From contig JAGTJM010000022.1 in assembly GCA_020747015.1 (NCBI GenBank), positions 310,001-374,000 on the forward strand: a stretch of DNA of 64,000 nucleotides, written 5' to 3'. The stretch is from Pyrenochaeta sp. MPI-SDFR-AT-0127 (Eukaryota > Ascomycota > Dothideomycetes > Pleosporales > Cucurbitariaceae). Under the pieces are notes generated by a model. It saw only the letters and a program-made list of their open reading frames with translations. It searched no databases and was not told where the DNA came from. Every line of letters starts with the position of its first letter. Position 1 is the stretch's first letter. Made by a program: the position numbers and the translations under genes. Below are positions 20,690-31,065 of this stretch, in pieces.

Positions 20690-21010
20690 CCAGAGATTGG
20701 ACAATTGCGTAGATCTCCTACATCTACCAGTGGTCTGCAAGTACAGCTGCTTCAATTGCGAAACATAAAGATTTATCTGACGTGTTGTTGTCAACCCCAT
20801 TGTTGACCAACAACTTGATAATCTCATTGTGGCCTTTCCATGAAACTACCTGGAGCGTGTTGCTGAAATGCCCACCCTGCGGACTGATGTCGGCCTTCTA
20901 CTTGAGTAAAAGCTTCACTACCTGCTCATTACCTCCCCACCTGGAGCGCGTTACCGAAGTGCCCGCCTTGAGTATCATGCGCGACAATAGGATTAACACA
21001 AACCGGTCGC
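20690..21010 (-). pseudogene. relic of an ankyrin-repeat protein
   Basis: Read on the minus strand, the stretch gives two to three decayed ankyrin units. One reads IVAHDTQGGHFGNALQVG with a following EQVVKLLLK-like helix, the next QGGHFSNTLQVVSWKGHNEI and KLLVNNG. This GGHxGNALQ...VVKLLL.KGAD pattern is typical of the fungal NACHT-ankyrin (STAND/NLR-like) proteins. Frames shift and stops intervene, so it is a relic. No NACHT domain is seen next to it. Confidence 0.6.
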
Positions 21011-21601
21011 GAACAACAAATCAATCTCCTCCACAAGTGGTTGACAGCGCATCTCTCAATTTGATAAATGCATATCATTTAAACTCTCAACATGATCCGC
21101 ACGTACAGCCACGAGGAAGCTACTAGTTTTTAAAAGAGCAAAGCTAGCTGCCGCGTCAAAACGTGGTAAAGTATTCTGGAAACAAAAGCTTTCGAACTGA
21201 CAAACTATGCCCCCTGGCCGTTGTGAGCTTTGAAGAGCATTTTCTCAGGACAGGGAAAGTCATGGGCATGGTCGAGAATAGTTGAGAAGTGGGGTGATGA
21301 ATGAGCGGATATCGAAAGATAGCAAAGCCTGGTGCAGTCAAGCCGACCTGAGGCCATCACAGGGAAAAGAGGTCACAGCTGACAAATTAGTGTTGATGCC
21401 ACTTTCAATCCGAGCAGCTCATCGTTTTGGAGGATCTATAGGCTTGATTCACCCCATCATATTCTTCAAAACACTATATACCCAGTAATTTGGCGGACAA
21501 TAGTCGCCATGCCAACATAAATCCTTGTCGGTGTAATTGTACAGGGTGTCCAGGGTCAAGATCTCTAACTAGACTCACATCTCATTACTCCGACCACCAA
21601 C

Positions 21602-24552
21602 CTACTTCGCTGCTGTCACTACACCCTCGTACTCTCGGCTCGCTATATAGTCAAGCGTGCGTTGGAAATGTTTCCTTGGGTTTTCGAGGCTTGATGCGTT
21701 CTCATTAGATTGTAGATTTGAATGGATGAGTTCGATGAGGCCGTTTAGGTATTTGGTCGTGACCTTGGTATTGTTAGCGCTTGCTGTTGTGCAATTTGTG
21801 AAGGCGGAATTTACAGCATCATTCTCCTGGTCAAAGTAATACACATATCTGTTCAATATTTCGACGAACAGCTCCACCGATACCGCGGCGTCCATGCACG
21901 CATCAGCAACACGAAGGGCGCGTTGCAAGCACTCAAGTACTCGCTTGCCATCACGGTAAAGCTACTCAAGTCAGTCACACCCCCATCAGCATCGATACTG
22001 AAATACTCACAGTCTTTGGATCCTCTTCGCCCAACGCCCGAATCTCCGTTGCCCACCAAAGATGGCTTGCAAGATACACCGCCCGACATTGATCTGGTTT
22101 CTTGAGTAGCTTGCTCCCGTGCAGCGCACATTTGGTAATCAGTGTGTCATAATTCTCCTTTCCAAAGTTCCTCGTCGTATGCAGTCCACTTGCAATAACG
22201 CATACCGCTTGAAATTGCGCCCTCGAGTCACTAATAGCTTCCTCGTATATCGTGAAAGCTTGTGCAAAGTACTCATAGGCGACTTCTTCGAAGCCATTTT
22301 GATCCGCAACTTGACCACAAGCGATGAAGAGGCGGAGAGAGAGGTCTGCAGAGCCGGTGACACGGGTGTAGAGGGTGGAAAGGGTGCTGTGCATGAATTT
22401 GTAGAGGGCGGAGGATTGCGATTGCCAGTTGTCTTCAAAGTGCTCGCGCTTTTTGTAATTCCGTGCGAGCTTGAGGGATGCTGTTATTATCGCTGGTGAT
22501 GTGTATTTGACGCGCTCATTGCCTTCTGCAAAAGATTTTCGAGTGGCTTGGAGCAGCTACAAACCCTGTTAGTCTTTTGTTTGTTCAACTCTGATTCGAA
22601 AACTAACCTTGAACTGTGTATCGTTGTCCTTGCCTCGTATGAGGTGCACTATCCGTGCTAACCAACCCTGCTCTTCTATTGTTTCGTCGGTTTCCTGGGC
22701 TCGTCTTTGAATGGGTCCGCCAGGGTATCCAGTCGCTTGTTGTATGCCCTCGCGAATAAGGACCTTGAGGATCTCTAACACACTTTCGAGGTTTTCTACA
22801 GACACAATGTTGGTCTGATTTCGCATCAAGCTCCTCGCAACTTCACCTGCTACAGCTCGTCGCGTTGGATATGGCTGGGAGTGTAAAAGAGGTATGAAGT
22901 TTGGTAATGCGAGGGCTGTGAAAAGGGAAACATATGTTTTGATCGGCGAGAGAAGGAGGCTGAGGATCTGACTTTGAGTTGCTTGCGAATGAAGATCGGC
23001 GCTGTTTTGGTACTCGGCCACTTTCTGATTTGCGAATGTTAGGACCTGATCGATGTAGTCAAGCCGCTCGGGGTAGATATTTCTGATTAGATTAGTATAG
23101 CATCTTCTAACCAACATATGGCAACTCACAGTGCTAGGTTGGCAAGTGATACTAGCAACCCAATCGTGTCTTGTATAGGCAGTCGTTGCATTTTGACCAG
23201 GGTCTGCACCTGTTCGTGGAAGATCTCGAAGAGCTTGACATTGTTAGGTATGCCGCGTCTTTTCTCAGTCGCACCATCAGCCTCAGTAGCCTCCTCTGCA
23301 TCCACGGTGTCTGCAGTATCTGCAATTGATACAGCTGTTGTGGAAGAAGCTGCTGAGTCTTCCTCACCGTCTGCTTGTGTCTCTGAGGCATCTCCATTTT
23401 GCTGCGCTGGCGCAGGTTCTGGCTCGGCCGCCTTTTTCTCTTTTGCTATCCGCAGGTTTTCAAGGAGCTGTGCTATTGAATCCTCCTCAGTCTTCTTGCG
23501 CTGCTCGGGGGTTTCCGTCTCTGCCTCTCTTTGCGCATATGATGACAGCCGATCCATGAGGCCTACAACAATGCCTTTGACGTTGACGTGTGGATTTAAG
23601 CGCGCGACAGCGGAGAGGAACTGATCGAGAGTGTGTAGATGGAACTCATCTGGGAAAACTTGGGTTACAACTGCTGCACGTTAGCTAGGTCTTTCACTAA
23701 TGGAAATAGACATACCCTCCAAGAGATACTCTTGCGCTAGCACATCTCGACACTGGACAATCTGTTCTAACAGCGGGTTTAGTATCTTCTTGTAGTTCTC
23801 TAGATCCACAAGCTGGCTGAGCCTGACCAAGTTGCTACCCACAAGAAGCTGCAGCTCTTGTCGCTCCTTTGTCCGCTGCTCGCGCTCCCTTGAGTGTCCC
23901 TGATGCTGTAGCCTTACCCACAGCTTGTTCATCTCCACGAAATTCGTCAAGATGAAGCTAATAGAGTCCTGGAGATTGCCTTCGGGCCCCTCGCTGTCAC
24001 CTGATGGAAGACAATCGCGTGCCTGGCCAGCAAGATAGTACCGTAGAAACAACCCGCGAATGGGGTGCTGCACTCCGCGACTCATCTCCATCATATCCTT
24101 CATGATTTCTTTGACTGGCGCATCCTCAATCGCCATGTATACAGTGCCGACAGTGACCATGAGATACAGGCGGGGAATAATGTTTCCAGCATACTGCACC
24201 AACTCATACAAATCGGCGAGGTGGTTTACAGGGTGGTTTTCGCGCAGGTAGACAGCGAGATGGCGAAGGGCATCGAAGACGGCCATGTAGAGCTCATAGT
24301 ACTGCTTTGGACCGAGACTGCTTGTCCGCAGCTCCGAAACGAGTGTAGAGCTACGAAAGTTTCATTAGTATCTACAAAAAAGCCTGGGGCATCGACACGA
24401 GGATATCCGAGCTCTTACCTGCACTTGAGCGCATCCATCAACTTGCCGGGCGTCTCGAGACACCGCCGCATGAGCATCGTTTGCTGGCGCACCACGCCGA
24501 GGGCATCTTCGAGCAGACGAGCTTGGTCTTCTACGGGGGGCGGCGACGCCAT
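21602..24552 (-). CDS. VPS35: VPS35, retromer core subunit
   Basis: Retromer scaffold, about 870 aa, for endosome-to-Golgi and endosome-to-membrane recycling. Start ATG 24550-24552 (MASPPPVEDQARLLEDAL), stop at 21602-21604. Seen: an N-terminal alpha-solenoid with IIPRLYLMVTVGTVYM, containing the PRLYLM motif that is the VPS26-binding hallmark; VKEIMKDMMEMSRGVQHPIRG; a fungal acidic low-complexity insert (GEEDSAASSTTAVSIADTA, about residues 430-480); and a C-terminal solenoid with DLSLRLFIACGQVAD and CRAVYLASHLWWA, matching the VPS29-binding half. At least five introns are needed, near 24358-24418, 23668-23716, 23081-23130, 22561-22606 and 21966-22010. Single-copy housekeeping gene with no neighbour in the same pathway. 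Confidence 0.95.
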
Positions 24553-24967
24553 TGTGTGTAAGAACGCAGATATTCCGGGGTGTGGAGAGCTGGTGGAGGA
24601 ACAGGCACCGTTCATGGGCGGGCATGTCAACGGCGCCGCTTGGCGAGCTGCAGGGATGAGCTTCCCTTTCCAGCTGCGTCATCATCCGACCGCCCCCCTT
24701 GACAGAACACAATATTTTGAAAGGTCCAATGAGTTTATTATCTATCTAGTTATACACACTTCTTTCTTCCAAGATATGTCTACTAATCCGTGCATTAACG
24801 CCATCCCAATGCATGTCCATGCCGATTTCCATGTTCCCATATATCCATTAATCGTGCATCATATAACTCAAATTGCAGACATAACAAGAGGCGCGACGTG
24901 TTCTAGACCGTACAACTATGTCCAAGAATATAGCGATAAGTTACTGAACAAATCTCTCAAGAACACT
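24553..24967. other. promoter region of VPS35 and 3' flank of the secreted Ser/Thr-rich gene
   Basis: Two minus-strand genes are arranged in tandem here. An open plus-strand frame crosses the region but is a shadow. No other feature seen. Confidence 0.45.
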
Positions 24968-25624
24968 TCAGGCCGTCGTTTGGTTGTAGGATAGTCTTGG
25001 AGTTTCTAAAATCGGTAGGGTGGAGCTTGGTGCAGTCGAAGATGATGCTGCTGATGCCGCGAGCGTCGAGGTCGCAGCCACAGCTTCGAAGGTCTTGATA
25101 GGATAGAGTGTGTGCCACATCCCATCATCGTAATACTCTGTCGGTCCGCTATCAGCCGGGACAGTGACCGTGACGAAGATCGACTTTAAGGTTTCGGTTG
25201 GCTCTGAGATGCTGCTTGATGCCGAACTGGAGATGGTGGGCGCCTGAGTCGAGGTTGAAGTTGATGTTGATGTTGATACATGCGAAGATGTTGGAGTCGA
25301 TGTGCGCGATGACCTCGTTGGACTGCTCGTGGATTTTGAACTTGGCCTGGTAGGTGTGGGTACTGGGGCAGGTTGAACAACAATGGATGTGACGTCCTGT
25401 GTGACAATTGGTCCAGGATTGACAATTTCGATCGTCTTCGTCTCTTTGACTATTGTTGTAGCCGATAGAGACTCTTCAGTTGATGTTCCACCATCGACGT
25501 TGATGATCGCATAGCTTCTTGACCGTGGTACAATGTCGCGAGGTCTTGGTGCACCAAGAGGTCGTGAAGTGACTAGTGCAGAGAGGAGCGTGGCCAATGT
25601 GAGGATCTGAGTGTTGAGAAGCAT
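24968..25624 (-). CDS. secreted Ser/Thr-rich (mucin-like) protein of unknown function
   Basis: 218-aa single-exon frame from ATG 25622-25624. The frame stays open further upstream, but this start gives a signal peptide (MLLNTQILTLATLLSALVTS) and a pro-like basic segment (PRPRDIVPRSRS). Most of the mature part is Ser, Thr and Pro: blocks such as PTSSHVSTSTSTSTSTQ suggest dense O-glycosylation. The non-repetitive C-terminal part includes ESIFVTVT-like strands and EYYDDGMWHTLYPIKTFEA, and the end is LSYNQTTA with no clear GPI or membrane segment. Probably a secreted or wall-associated protein; no enzyme domain is seen. Confidence 0.65.
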   Translation of the reverse strand: MLLNTQILTLATLLSALVTSRPLGAPRPRDIVPRSRSYAIINVDGGTSTEESLSATTIVKETKTIEIVNPGPIVTQDVTSIVVQPAPVPTPTRPSSKSTSSPTRSSRTSTPTSSHVSTSTSTSTSTQAPTISSSASSSISEPTETLKSIFVTVTVPADSGPTEYYDDGMWHTLYPIKTFEAVAATSTLAASAASSSTAPSSTLPILETPRLSYNQTTA

Positions 25625-26127
25625 ATTGAAATGTTCTCGCAGGTTTCGTGGTCTTTCAAGTCCGTTGAATGTAGAATGGACTGTGATGAATACGAGTCGT
25701 GGATCACTGACCAGGACTGACAAAAAGCAGTGGTAGGTGCAAGATGCAGTTTTCCGTTTGAGAAACCCATGATGGCAAAAGTGGTGCGTAATTTGTTGAT
25801 GGCTGGAAATGTGGTGGTTGGTAGTTATGAGGCTGGGAGCACGTGCGCAGCTCACGCTAAGCTCACTAGCGTGTTGCTGGGGCGGTAGGCTGGTAACATC
25901 TTCTGTTTATCTTGGATCTTAATTCATCCGACATTCTAAATCCCTGTCGCCTCGAGAAGGAACCTTACGCAGCTTCTGGTTATCTTAGTTTCCGACCGTT
26001 TCGGCTCTTCCAAGCGCTTCCCTGCTTGCCCGAATGCTTCCAGCTGCTGTACTGGAGGCGGGATTGTTGAAGGTTAATATGGTTTCTTCCGAATCGAAAC
26101 TCAATCTTTCGGTAAACAATCCCAGTA
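25625..26127. other. intergenic space left of the transposon
   Basis: Promoter region of the Ser/Thr-rich gene up to the TA target duplication at 26126-26127. One minus-strand frame that would be continuous with the far side of the insertion reads for about 45 codons but has no recognised domain. Confidence 0.4.
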
Positions 26128-26178
26128 CCGTGCGTTATCGCGTGACGCAACGCCTCGCGTGACGCAAAATCCGAACAT
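26128..26178 (+). repeat. left terminal inverted repeat of the pogo element
   Basis: 51 bp starting CCGTGCGTTATCGCG. It is identical to the reverse complement of 28198-28248. It contains two direct copies of TCGCGTGACGCAA separated by CGCC, a likely transposase-binding pair. Confidence 0.92.
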
Positions 26179-26278
26179 CATAACTATCAACCAACATGAG
26201 GTTATTAAGCCACGCACAAAAGCTATTATCGCGATTTTTCTTAGTAGAGTAATTTATATAGCCTATAACTATCTATAG

Positions 26279-28159
26279 CTAACGGTATTTGATCGGAAGT
26301 TTGATTTTCCGGCCCCGGCGTGACTGTACAGGTGGGAGGCCTTGTGCTGCCCCTGATGGCTTCTCACCACCACAACCCTTTTGTGCTGCCTTTTTATTGT
26401 AACAAGCTTTGATAAGAGGCTTGAGGCTAGGCCTCTTACCCTTTTTGGAACTTTGGATAGCTTGTTGAAGTCGTTTTGCAGCCTTGCGAGCCGCCTGCCT
26501 AGCAGCTTGATCAGCAGCATGAGCAGCCTTTTCATTCTGCCTTGATAACCTGGCCTCAGCCCTCGCTGCACGCCTTGATTTGAGCTCGATAGCCTTGATC
26601 TGCCTTTGCCTATCACGATCTTGCCTAGCCTCTAGCTTTTGGTGTTGACGTTGTTGCTCCTCCTCGGCTCGAATAACCTGGCGATCACGTGCCTCCTTCA
26701 CCTTCCTAGGTGACCAGAATACAGCACCACCATGATAGTCTTCATCTTGCTGTAATGGGAGGACCTTGCCAGGCTTTCTGCGCTCTCTTTCATGGATAAG
26801 GGCACGTCTTATAGTCAATACCTCATGCTCAAGTATAGACTTTTTGGTTGTGATATGGTGGAAGATCCTGCTAAGCTTCTTTGCCCCTTTATCATCCCGA
26901 TTCTTGACTACCTGGCGTACAAGGTTCTCAAGCTCCCTCCAGTTTGAGCCACTTAGTTGTGAGGACTCACTATCGCTTATATGCTCCTGGATAGGCTGGT
27001 TATTGAATCTTTTGAGGATGACTTCAGGATTAAAAGGAGAGAGGCCAGTTGCCCTAAATGAACTAAGGATAGATTCCTTATAAAAGGAGGCAGCCCACGC
27101 AGCCTTAAAAAAGGGGTAGAAGTCTCTTTTGCTGATAGAAACAAGCCCCTGGCTATCCTCCATAAACCGTGAGATCTGTTGTGAGTACGCTGATGCGAGA
27201 GGCCGAAACATGCCAACATCAAGAGGCTGTAAACTGTGCGTTGAATGAGGAGGATATATAGCCAGGAGGATCTTATTCTGATCACAATATTCGATAAAAT
27301 CCATGGTAATATGAGATCCATGGCCATCAACGATTAGTAATCGATACTTGGATCTTCCTTTGGACTTGGTATTGCGTTCAAACACCTGTTTCAACCATGC
27401 AAGGCCTATATCATTATTTGTCCAACCTGACGTTGATGAGGTAAAGTGAGCTCTATCCTCCTCAGGGTTGAATCCTTGAAGCCAGGTATCTTGAAGGGTA
27501 CATGCATCCGATTGATATATGAGGGCAGGTTCCAAAGCTGATCCATCCGCGCAGATGCAGGCCAATAGGCTTATCCACTCCCGGTTACCATCTTGGATAA
27601 TGCTCCTATAGTTCCCCTCATAATAGAATCTCCTGCTAAATATCCTCTTCTCCTTGCCTATAACTCCAAGGAGGAACCCCTTTTCATCCATATTATAGAT
27701 CTGGTTAGGTTCTATCTCATATTTCTTGATCTTATCATCCAAAAGGGAGAAGTAGAGCTTGTACTTGGCAGGGGAATCAGCTTTGTGACGGTTATTATCT
27801 ATCCCAACTGCATATCGAGAAATGAGATCAATGCTATGCCGCTTGACAAAGCGATCAACCCAGCATTTTCCAATAGCTTTTCTGGCAATTTGAGATCCAA
27901 AATTTCGTATCATAGCCCTAGTTGGTGGTAGGCCTCGCTGGGTAAGCTGGGATATATATTTTATAAGCTCCTCCTCTTGATGTGGATGAAGATTTTGTTG
28001 GTTGAGAGCTTTGGTGTTGGCGGAGGTAGATGCCCCCTGATGGCGCCTTATCAACGTTGACGTCGCGACACCAAACTCTGCTGCAAATTTGGAATATACA
28101 ATTTTTTCGCCTGGCCCTAAGGCATCAATAGCTGTAAGCGCATCCTCAATTTTCCCCAT
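26279..28159 (-). CDS. pogo/Fot1-type DDE transposase
   Basis: Intact 626-aa frame, ATG 28157-28159 to stop 26279. Seen: an N-terminal helix-turn-helix (about residues 5-40); a CENP-B-type helix-turn-helix (about 60-110, LPPTRAMIRNFGSQI...GKCWVDRFVKRH); and a DDE superfamily catalytic core with Asp158 (IYNMDEKGF), Asp278 (LLIVDGHGSH) and Asp314 (SLQPLDVGMF). The last two are separated by exactly 35 residues, the DD35D spacing of pogo elements. The C-terminal 200 residues are Lys/Arg/Gln/Ala-rich with coiled-coil character (EARQDRDRQRQIKAIELKSR) and end in a basic tail (RRGRKIKLPIKYR). No stops or frameshifts. It should cut and join at TA sites using its own inverted repeats. Confidence 0.95.
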   Translation of the reverse strand: MGKIEDALTAIDALGPGEKIVYSKFAAEFGVATSTLIRRHQGASTSANTKALNQQNLHPHQEEELIKYISQLTQRGLPPTRAMIRNFGSQIARKAIGKCWVDRFVKRHSIDLISRYAVGIDNNRHKADSPAKYKLYFSLLDDKIKKYEIEPNQIYNMDEKGFLLGVIGKEKRIFSRRFYYEGNYRSIIQDGNREWISLLACICADGSALEPALIYQSDACTLQDTWLQGFNPEEDRAHFTSSTSGWTNNDIGLAWLKQVFERNTKSKGRSKYRLLIVDGHGSHITMDFIEYCDQNKILLAIYPPHSTHSLQPLDVGMFRPLASAYSQQISRFMEDSQGLVSISKRDFYPFFKAAWAASFYKESILSSFRATGLSPFNPEVILKRFNNQPIQEHISDSESSQLSGSNWRELENLVRQVVKNRDDKGAKKLSRIFHHITTKKSILEHEVLTIRRALIHERERRKPGKVLPLQQDEDYHGGAVFWSPRKVKEARDRQVIRAEEEQQRQHQKLEARQDRDRQRQIKAIELKSRRAARAEARLSRQNEKAAHAADQAARQAARKAAKRLQQAIQSSKKGKRPSLKPLIKACYNKKAAQKGCGGEKPSGAAQGLPPVQSRRGRKIKLPIKYR

Positions 28160-28197
28160 ATTGGTTGAGTTACGTCGTGTTGAAAAGGTGGTGTTGC

Positions 28198-28248
28198 ATG
28201 TTCGGATTTTGCGTCACGCGAGGCGTTGCGTCACGCGATAACGCACGG
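28198..28248 (-). repeat. right terminal inverted repeat of the pogo element
   Basis: Exact 51-bp inverted copy of the left end, with the same internal pair of 13-bp direct repeats. The next inward base differs between ends, so the repeat length is exactly 51. Confidence 0.92.
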
Positions 28249-28733
28249 TAGAAGGAGAAGGAATCGCTATGGCTCACACATGCTGAACTCCGTGCACCTG
28301 CTCCCTGCTCACGGGGAACCACATCTTCTTGAAGCTGGACTAGATAATTCTCTAGCCGATTAACATCACGCTTGAGGTTTCCCCGTTCGCCGAAAGCCAA
28401 ATTATTCGACTTCGAAGCGGTGCGCAGCTCCTTCCAGAGGCGTTTTCCTCAGTTTCATTATCAGATCGTACGCAACAAATTAACATCTAAATCGTGGGCT
28501 AAAATCTGATATCTTGGAAAGAGCGACTGAGAAAAGGTTCTACGGTATAGCATTCTCAGATTCTACTGACCTCATCAAGGTAAGTCAATCAGCTTTGGCC
28601 ACGGTCCTGCCTCCTGCTGGTATGAACGACATCACAAAGCTACTGCAGTCTGCTTGGTCTCCGACGGGAGAAAAAAGTTTGTTCTGCCACTATTTGAAAG
28701 GGTATTTCTAGTTGTGAATGCTTAATGAAGATC
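28249..28733. other. space right of the transposon, with a possible coding remnant on the minus strand
   Basis: A minus-strand frame from about 28440 to the insertion point reads GKRLWKELRTASKSNNL, then RDVNRLENYLVQLQEDV. This is helical, protein-like sequence that stops at the element. It may be the 5' part of a gene broken by the insertion, but no family can be named with confidence. Confidence 0.35.
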
Positions 28734-29770
28734 CTACTCAGGCTTGGGGTGACCGTTGGGAATACCGTTGGCGGTTCCATTGGCGGTTCCATTGGCGCCT
28801 CCCTCGAACTGCTTCGCATGCTCTCGTGCAGTCTCTAAAGAGTTGTGCATGAGCCTGGTAAAGCCCCATACATCAAACTGGACAGCTATAGCCCGCGAAC
28901 CTGTCTGGATCAACATGGGAATCATGTCCAGGCTCAAGGCACCACCGAAGATGGGCAAGTTGTTCTTCGCCGCCGCTGCGTTGAACTTTCCCATGGCCTC
29001 CAAAAATTCGGGCTCCGGTTGACCAGAAAGGACCTTGTTGACGTCGAGACCAGCATCGATCATGTAATCACCAGGCCCAAACATCAGCGCGTGCACGCCT
29101 GGAACGGCAGCAATCTCATTGGCATTCTCGATGCCTTTGACCGACTCGATTTGTGGGATGATACAGACGTGCTTATTTGATGTTTTGACATTGTAGGGAT
29201 CGTTGGGGTACAGCGAAGTTGTCAGCCCGGGGGTAAATGTCCATGGGCTGAACGAACGCTGCCCGATGGGACCATAGTACATCTCCTTGATAAAGGCTTT
29301 GACTTCCTGTGCACTCTCACAGTGAGGGATGACAATTCCAGCTGCGCCAGCATCAAGTGCTGTGGTGAGGCTGAGCTCATCATGCTTAGGCACACGGACA
29401 ACGACTAACGATTTGCCTTCTGAATGATGCTGAGCGGCGTGAATAGCGCTGATGCGTGTTAGCATGGCTTGCAGACATAATCATCCCCGCTTCGGTTTTT
29501 CAATTGGTGGCCTTACTCATGCAACTCGAGGCGGTTGAACATGCCATGCTCAACATCTATCCAGATGAAGTCGGGCTTTGTTGAAGCAATGAGTTTGGTG
29601 ACGAAAGTACTTGGTATGCCATGAGCAATGCCCATTAGTGTTTTGCTGGCGTCTGCTTGAGCCTCCGCAAGCGCTTTTTGAAGGTTACCGGGATAAGTTA
29701 GCATTGAGGAGCGGTACGGTGCCTTGGCGTGTAGCTCTGTCTGCTCGCTGTAGGGTTTGAAGTCTGCCAT
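28734..29770 (-). CDS. HpcH/HpaI-family aldolase (2-keto-3-deoxy acid or related class II aldolase)
   Basis: About 320 aa in two exons. Start ATG 29768-29770 (MADFKPYSEQTEL), intron about 29462-29516, stop 28734-28736. The family cleaves or forms bonds in 2-keto-3-hydroxy acids using a divalent metal. Seen: DFIWIDVEHGMFNR (strand 1 with catalytic-region Glu/His), AGAAGIVIPHCESAQEV, the glycine-rich phosphate or carboxylate loop, PQIESVKGIENANEI with the metal-ligand Glu, and LMFGPGDYMIDAG with the metal-ligand Asp. The C-terminus ends in a short NGTANGTANGIPNG repeat. No targeting sequence seen. Fungal members act in sugar-acid or aromatic-acid catabolism; the precise substrate is not inferable. 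Confidence 0.88.
28768..28797. repeat. short 12-bp tandem repeat in the aldolase 3' coding end
   Basis: GGCGGTTCCATT occurs in tandem here (on the minus strand it encodes the NGTANGTAN repeats). A small in-frame minisatellite, probably length-variable. Confidence 0.6.
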
Positions 29771-30741
29771 CTTGGGAATCCTGTTGTTGGAAGTGAAGGA
29801 GATTGTAGAAGAAGGGAAGATCAAGTGTATTTGTGATTGATGATCCAAGGTAAACTGGTGCTACATCAACAGCCTTCCTGTGGGGTTTTATACTTCCCCA
29901 TATCCATTGTTTCAAGAGATGGGCTAGGGCAGCATGAAAATCTCACCCTTTAGGCCTCAGGGTCTGCCGTAGGTACTCTTCGATAACACTTCAGTGAGCA
30001 AATGAAATCAGCATGTCAGGTCACAATAGTGGATGACGGGCACATAGCTGAGTTAGTGCTTATGACTAAGTTGGTAGAGCCTCGACTAGGCGACACATCT
30101 CCACAACCAACGAATCAGAAATGACGTGAGAGGACGATCTGAAAGGTAACAGTTTCAATTGCTGATTGCCAAGGTACAATTACTGTAACGCTTCGAGACT
30201 TTGCTCCGTCAGCGACAATTTGCTGACTGATTATCTGATCAAAAACAGATCGGTCGGACCTCCGCGCGAGCGACCGAGCCCGAGCCTCTACGCTTCGTTC
30301 GTGGCTCGGACAAAGTATTGTACCGAAGCGCGGGCACAAGTACTCAAAGCTACGTCGGAGCCCAGTTTTCCATATGCAGGTACCCCTTGCACAATCCAAT
30401 GGCTGATCCATCTCCTCCAAATCGGCAACGGCCGCCTCCACTAATGACCCACTTTCTTTGCCGCCATTGTTCCACGAGCCTCTTTGCAGGCTCTCAATAA
30501 TATAAAAAGCAGTAGGGTATTGAGCATCAGAACGCAGCCAAGCCGCAGAACCCCAACGCCGGACGAATATTGCAATCGTAAGAATGCGGAAGACCTTGGG
30601 TGCGAAGACCGATAACGCCGTGATGGAGATGTTTGGATTAATGGTCCCACTCAGATACACAAGTCATGGAAACACCATCATTCCGCCTATTGGCCTTGAC
30701 ATAATATCGGGGAGTTGTTATTTTGACGTTGATGTGGCATC
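29771..30741. other. intergenic space
   Basis: Promoter of the aldolase gene and 3' flank of the small membrane protein gene. A 181-codon minus-strand frame (30115-30660) begins with GTG and has no ATG, domain or splice context, so I do not call it a gene. A small inverted pair CCGAGCC/GGCTCGG occurs near 30273-30309. Confidence 0.45.
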
Positions 30742-31065
30742 TTAAATCCGTGGTGGGTTCGGCGACACGACGGGATGTTCGCATGTACACTCCGGAGACG
30801 CAGGTCGAGTAGGTCGCATGCTTGAGTAGCTTGTCGTTGATACCTCAGTGGCCGATACATCTACACTGCCCTTCTCCACCTCGGTAATATCCGGGCTCTT
30901 CTTCCCAGACACTTCCATGATTCCGGTTTCTTTTCTTCGCTGCATGCGCTTTGGGAAGTCCAGGATGAGAGCAGCGATGATAATGATGGCCAAGAGACCG
31001 AAAACACCGCCAGCGGCGATGGCAGCAATGACGCTTGCAGAGAGACCGCCGATCTTTGCAGTCAT
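30742..31065 (-). CDS. small single-pass membrane protein
   Basis: 107 aa from ATG 31063-31065. A short luminal N-terminus leads into one long helix, ASVIAAIAAGGVFGLLAIII (about residues 9-36), with Gly and Ala-rich start. A basic stop-transfer segment follows (PKRMQRRKE), then a Ser/Thr/Pro-rich cytosolic tail with two Cys (ECTCEH). Resembles many small fungal proteins with a glycine-rich transmembrane helix; no function can be assigned. An upstream exon could exist but was not found. Confidence 0.5.
   Translation of the reverse strand: MTAKIGGLSASVIAAIAAGGVFGLLAIIIIAALILDFPKRMQRRKETGIMEVSGKKSPDITEVEKGSVDVSATEVSTTSYSSMRPTRPASPECTCEHPVVSPNPPRI

Larger units (their letters stand above)
19918..21601. 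other. gene graveyard between D-amino-acid oxidase and VPS35
   Basis: Contains the BCS1-like relic (about 20060-20600, plus) and the ankyrin relic (about 20690-21010, minus). The rest, 21011-21601, holds no recognisable gene. Confidence 0.6.
26128..28248. mobile_element. complete pogo/Fot1-family DNA transposon
   Basis: 2121 bp bounded by perfect 51-bp terminal inverted repeats (26128-26178 and 28198-28248), with a TA target-site duplication on each side (26126-26127 and 28249-28250), the signature of Tc1/mariner-pogo elements. It holds one intact transposase gene on the minus strand. Identical repeats plus an unbroken 626-codon frame suggest recent or still possible activity. Confidence 0.92.

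Noticed and set aside
25625..25855. Longer start for the Ser/Thr-rich protein, 5' of the ATG at 25624.
   Set aside because: The upstream extension lacks a signal peptide; starting at 25624 places a clean one at the N-terminus.
28170..28400. Short minus-strand frame that reads across the right inverted repeat of the transposon.
   Set aside because: It is a chimera of flanking DNA and the inverted repeat; not one real gene.
30115..30660. 181-codon open frame on the minus strand.
   Set aside because: It starts with GTG, has no ATG, domain or splice signals, and its composition is not protein-like.
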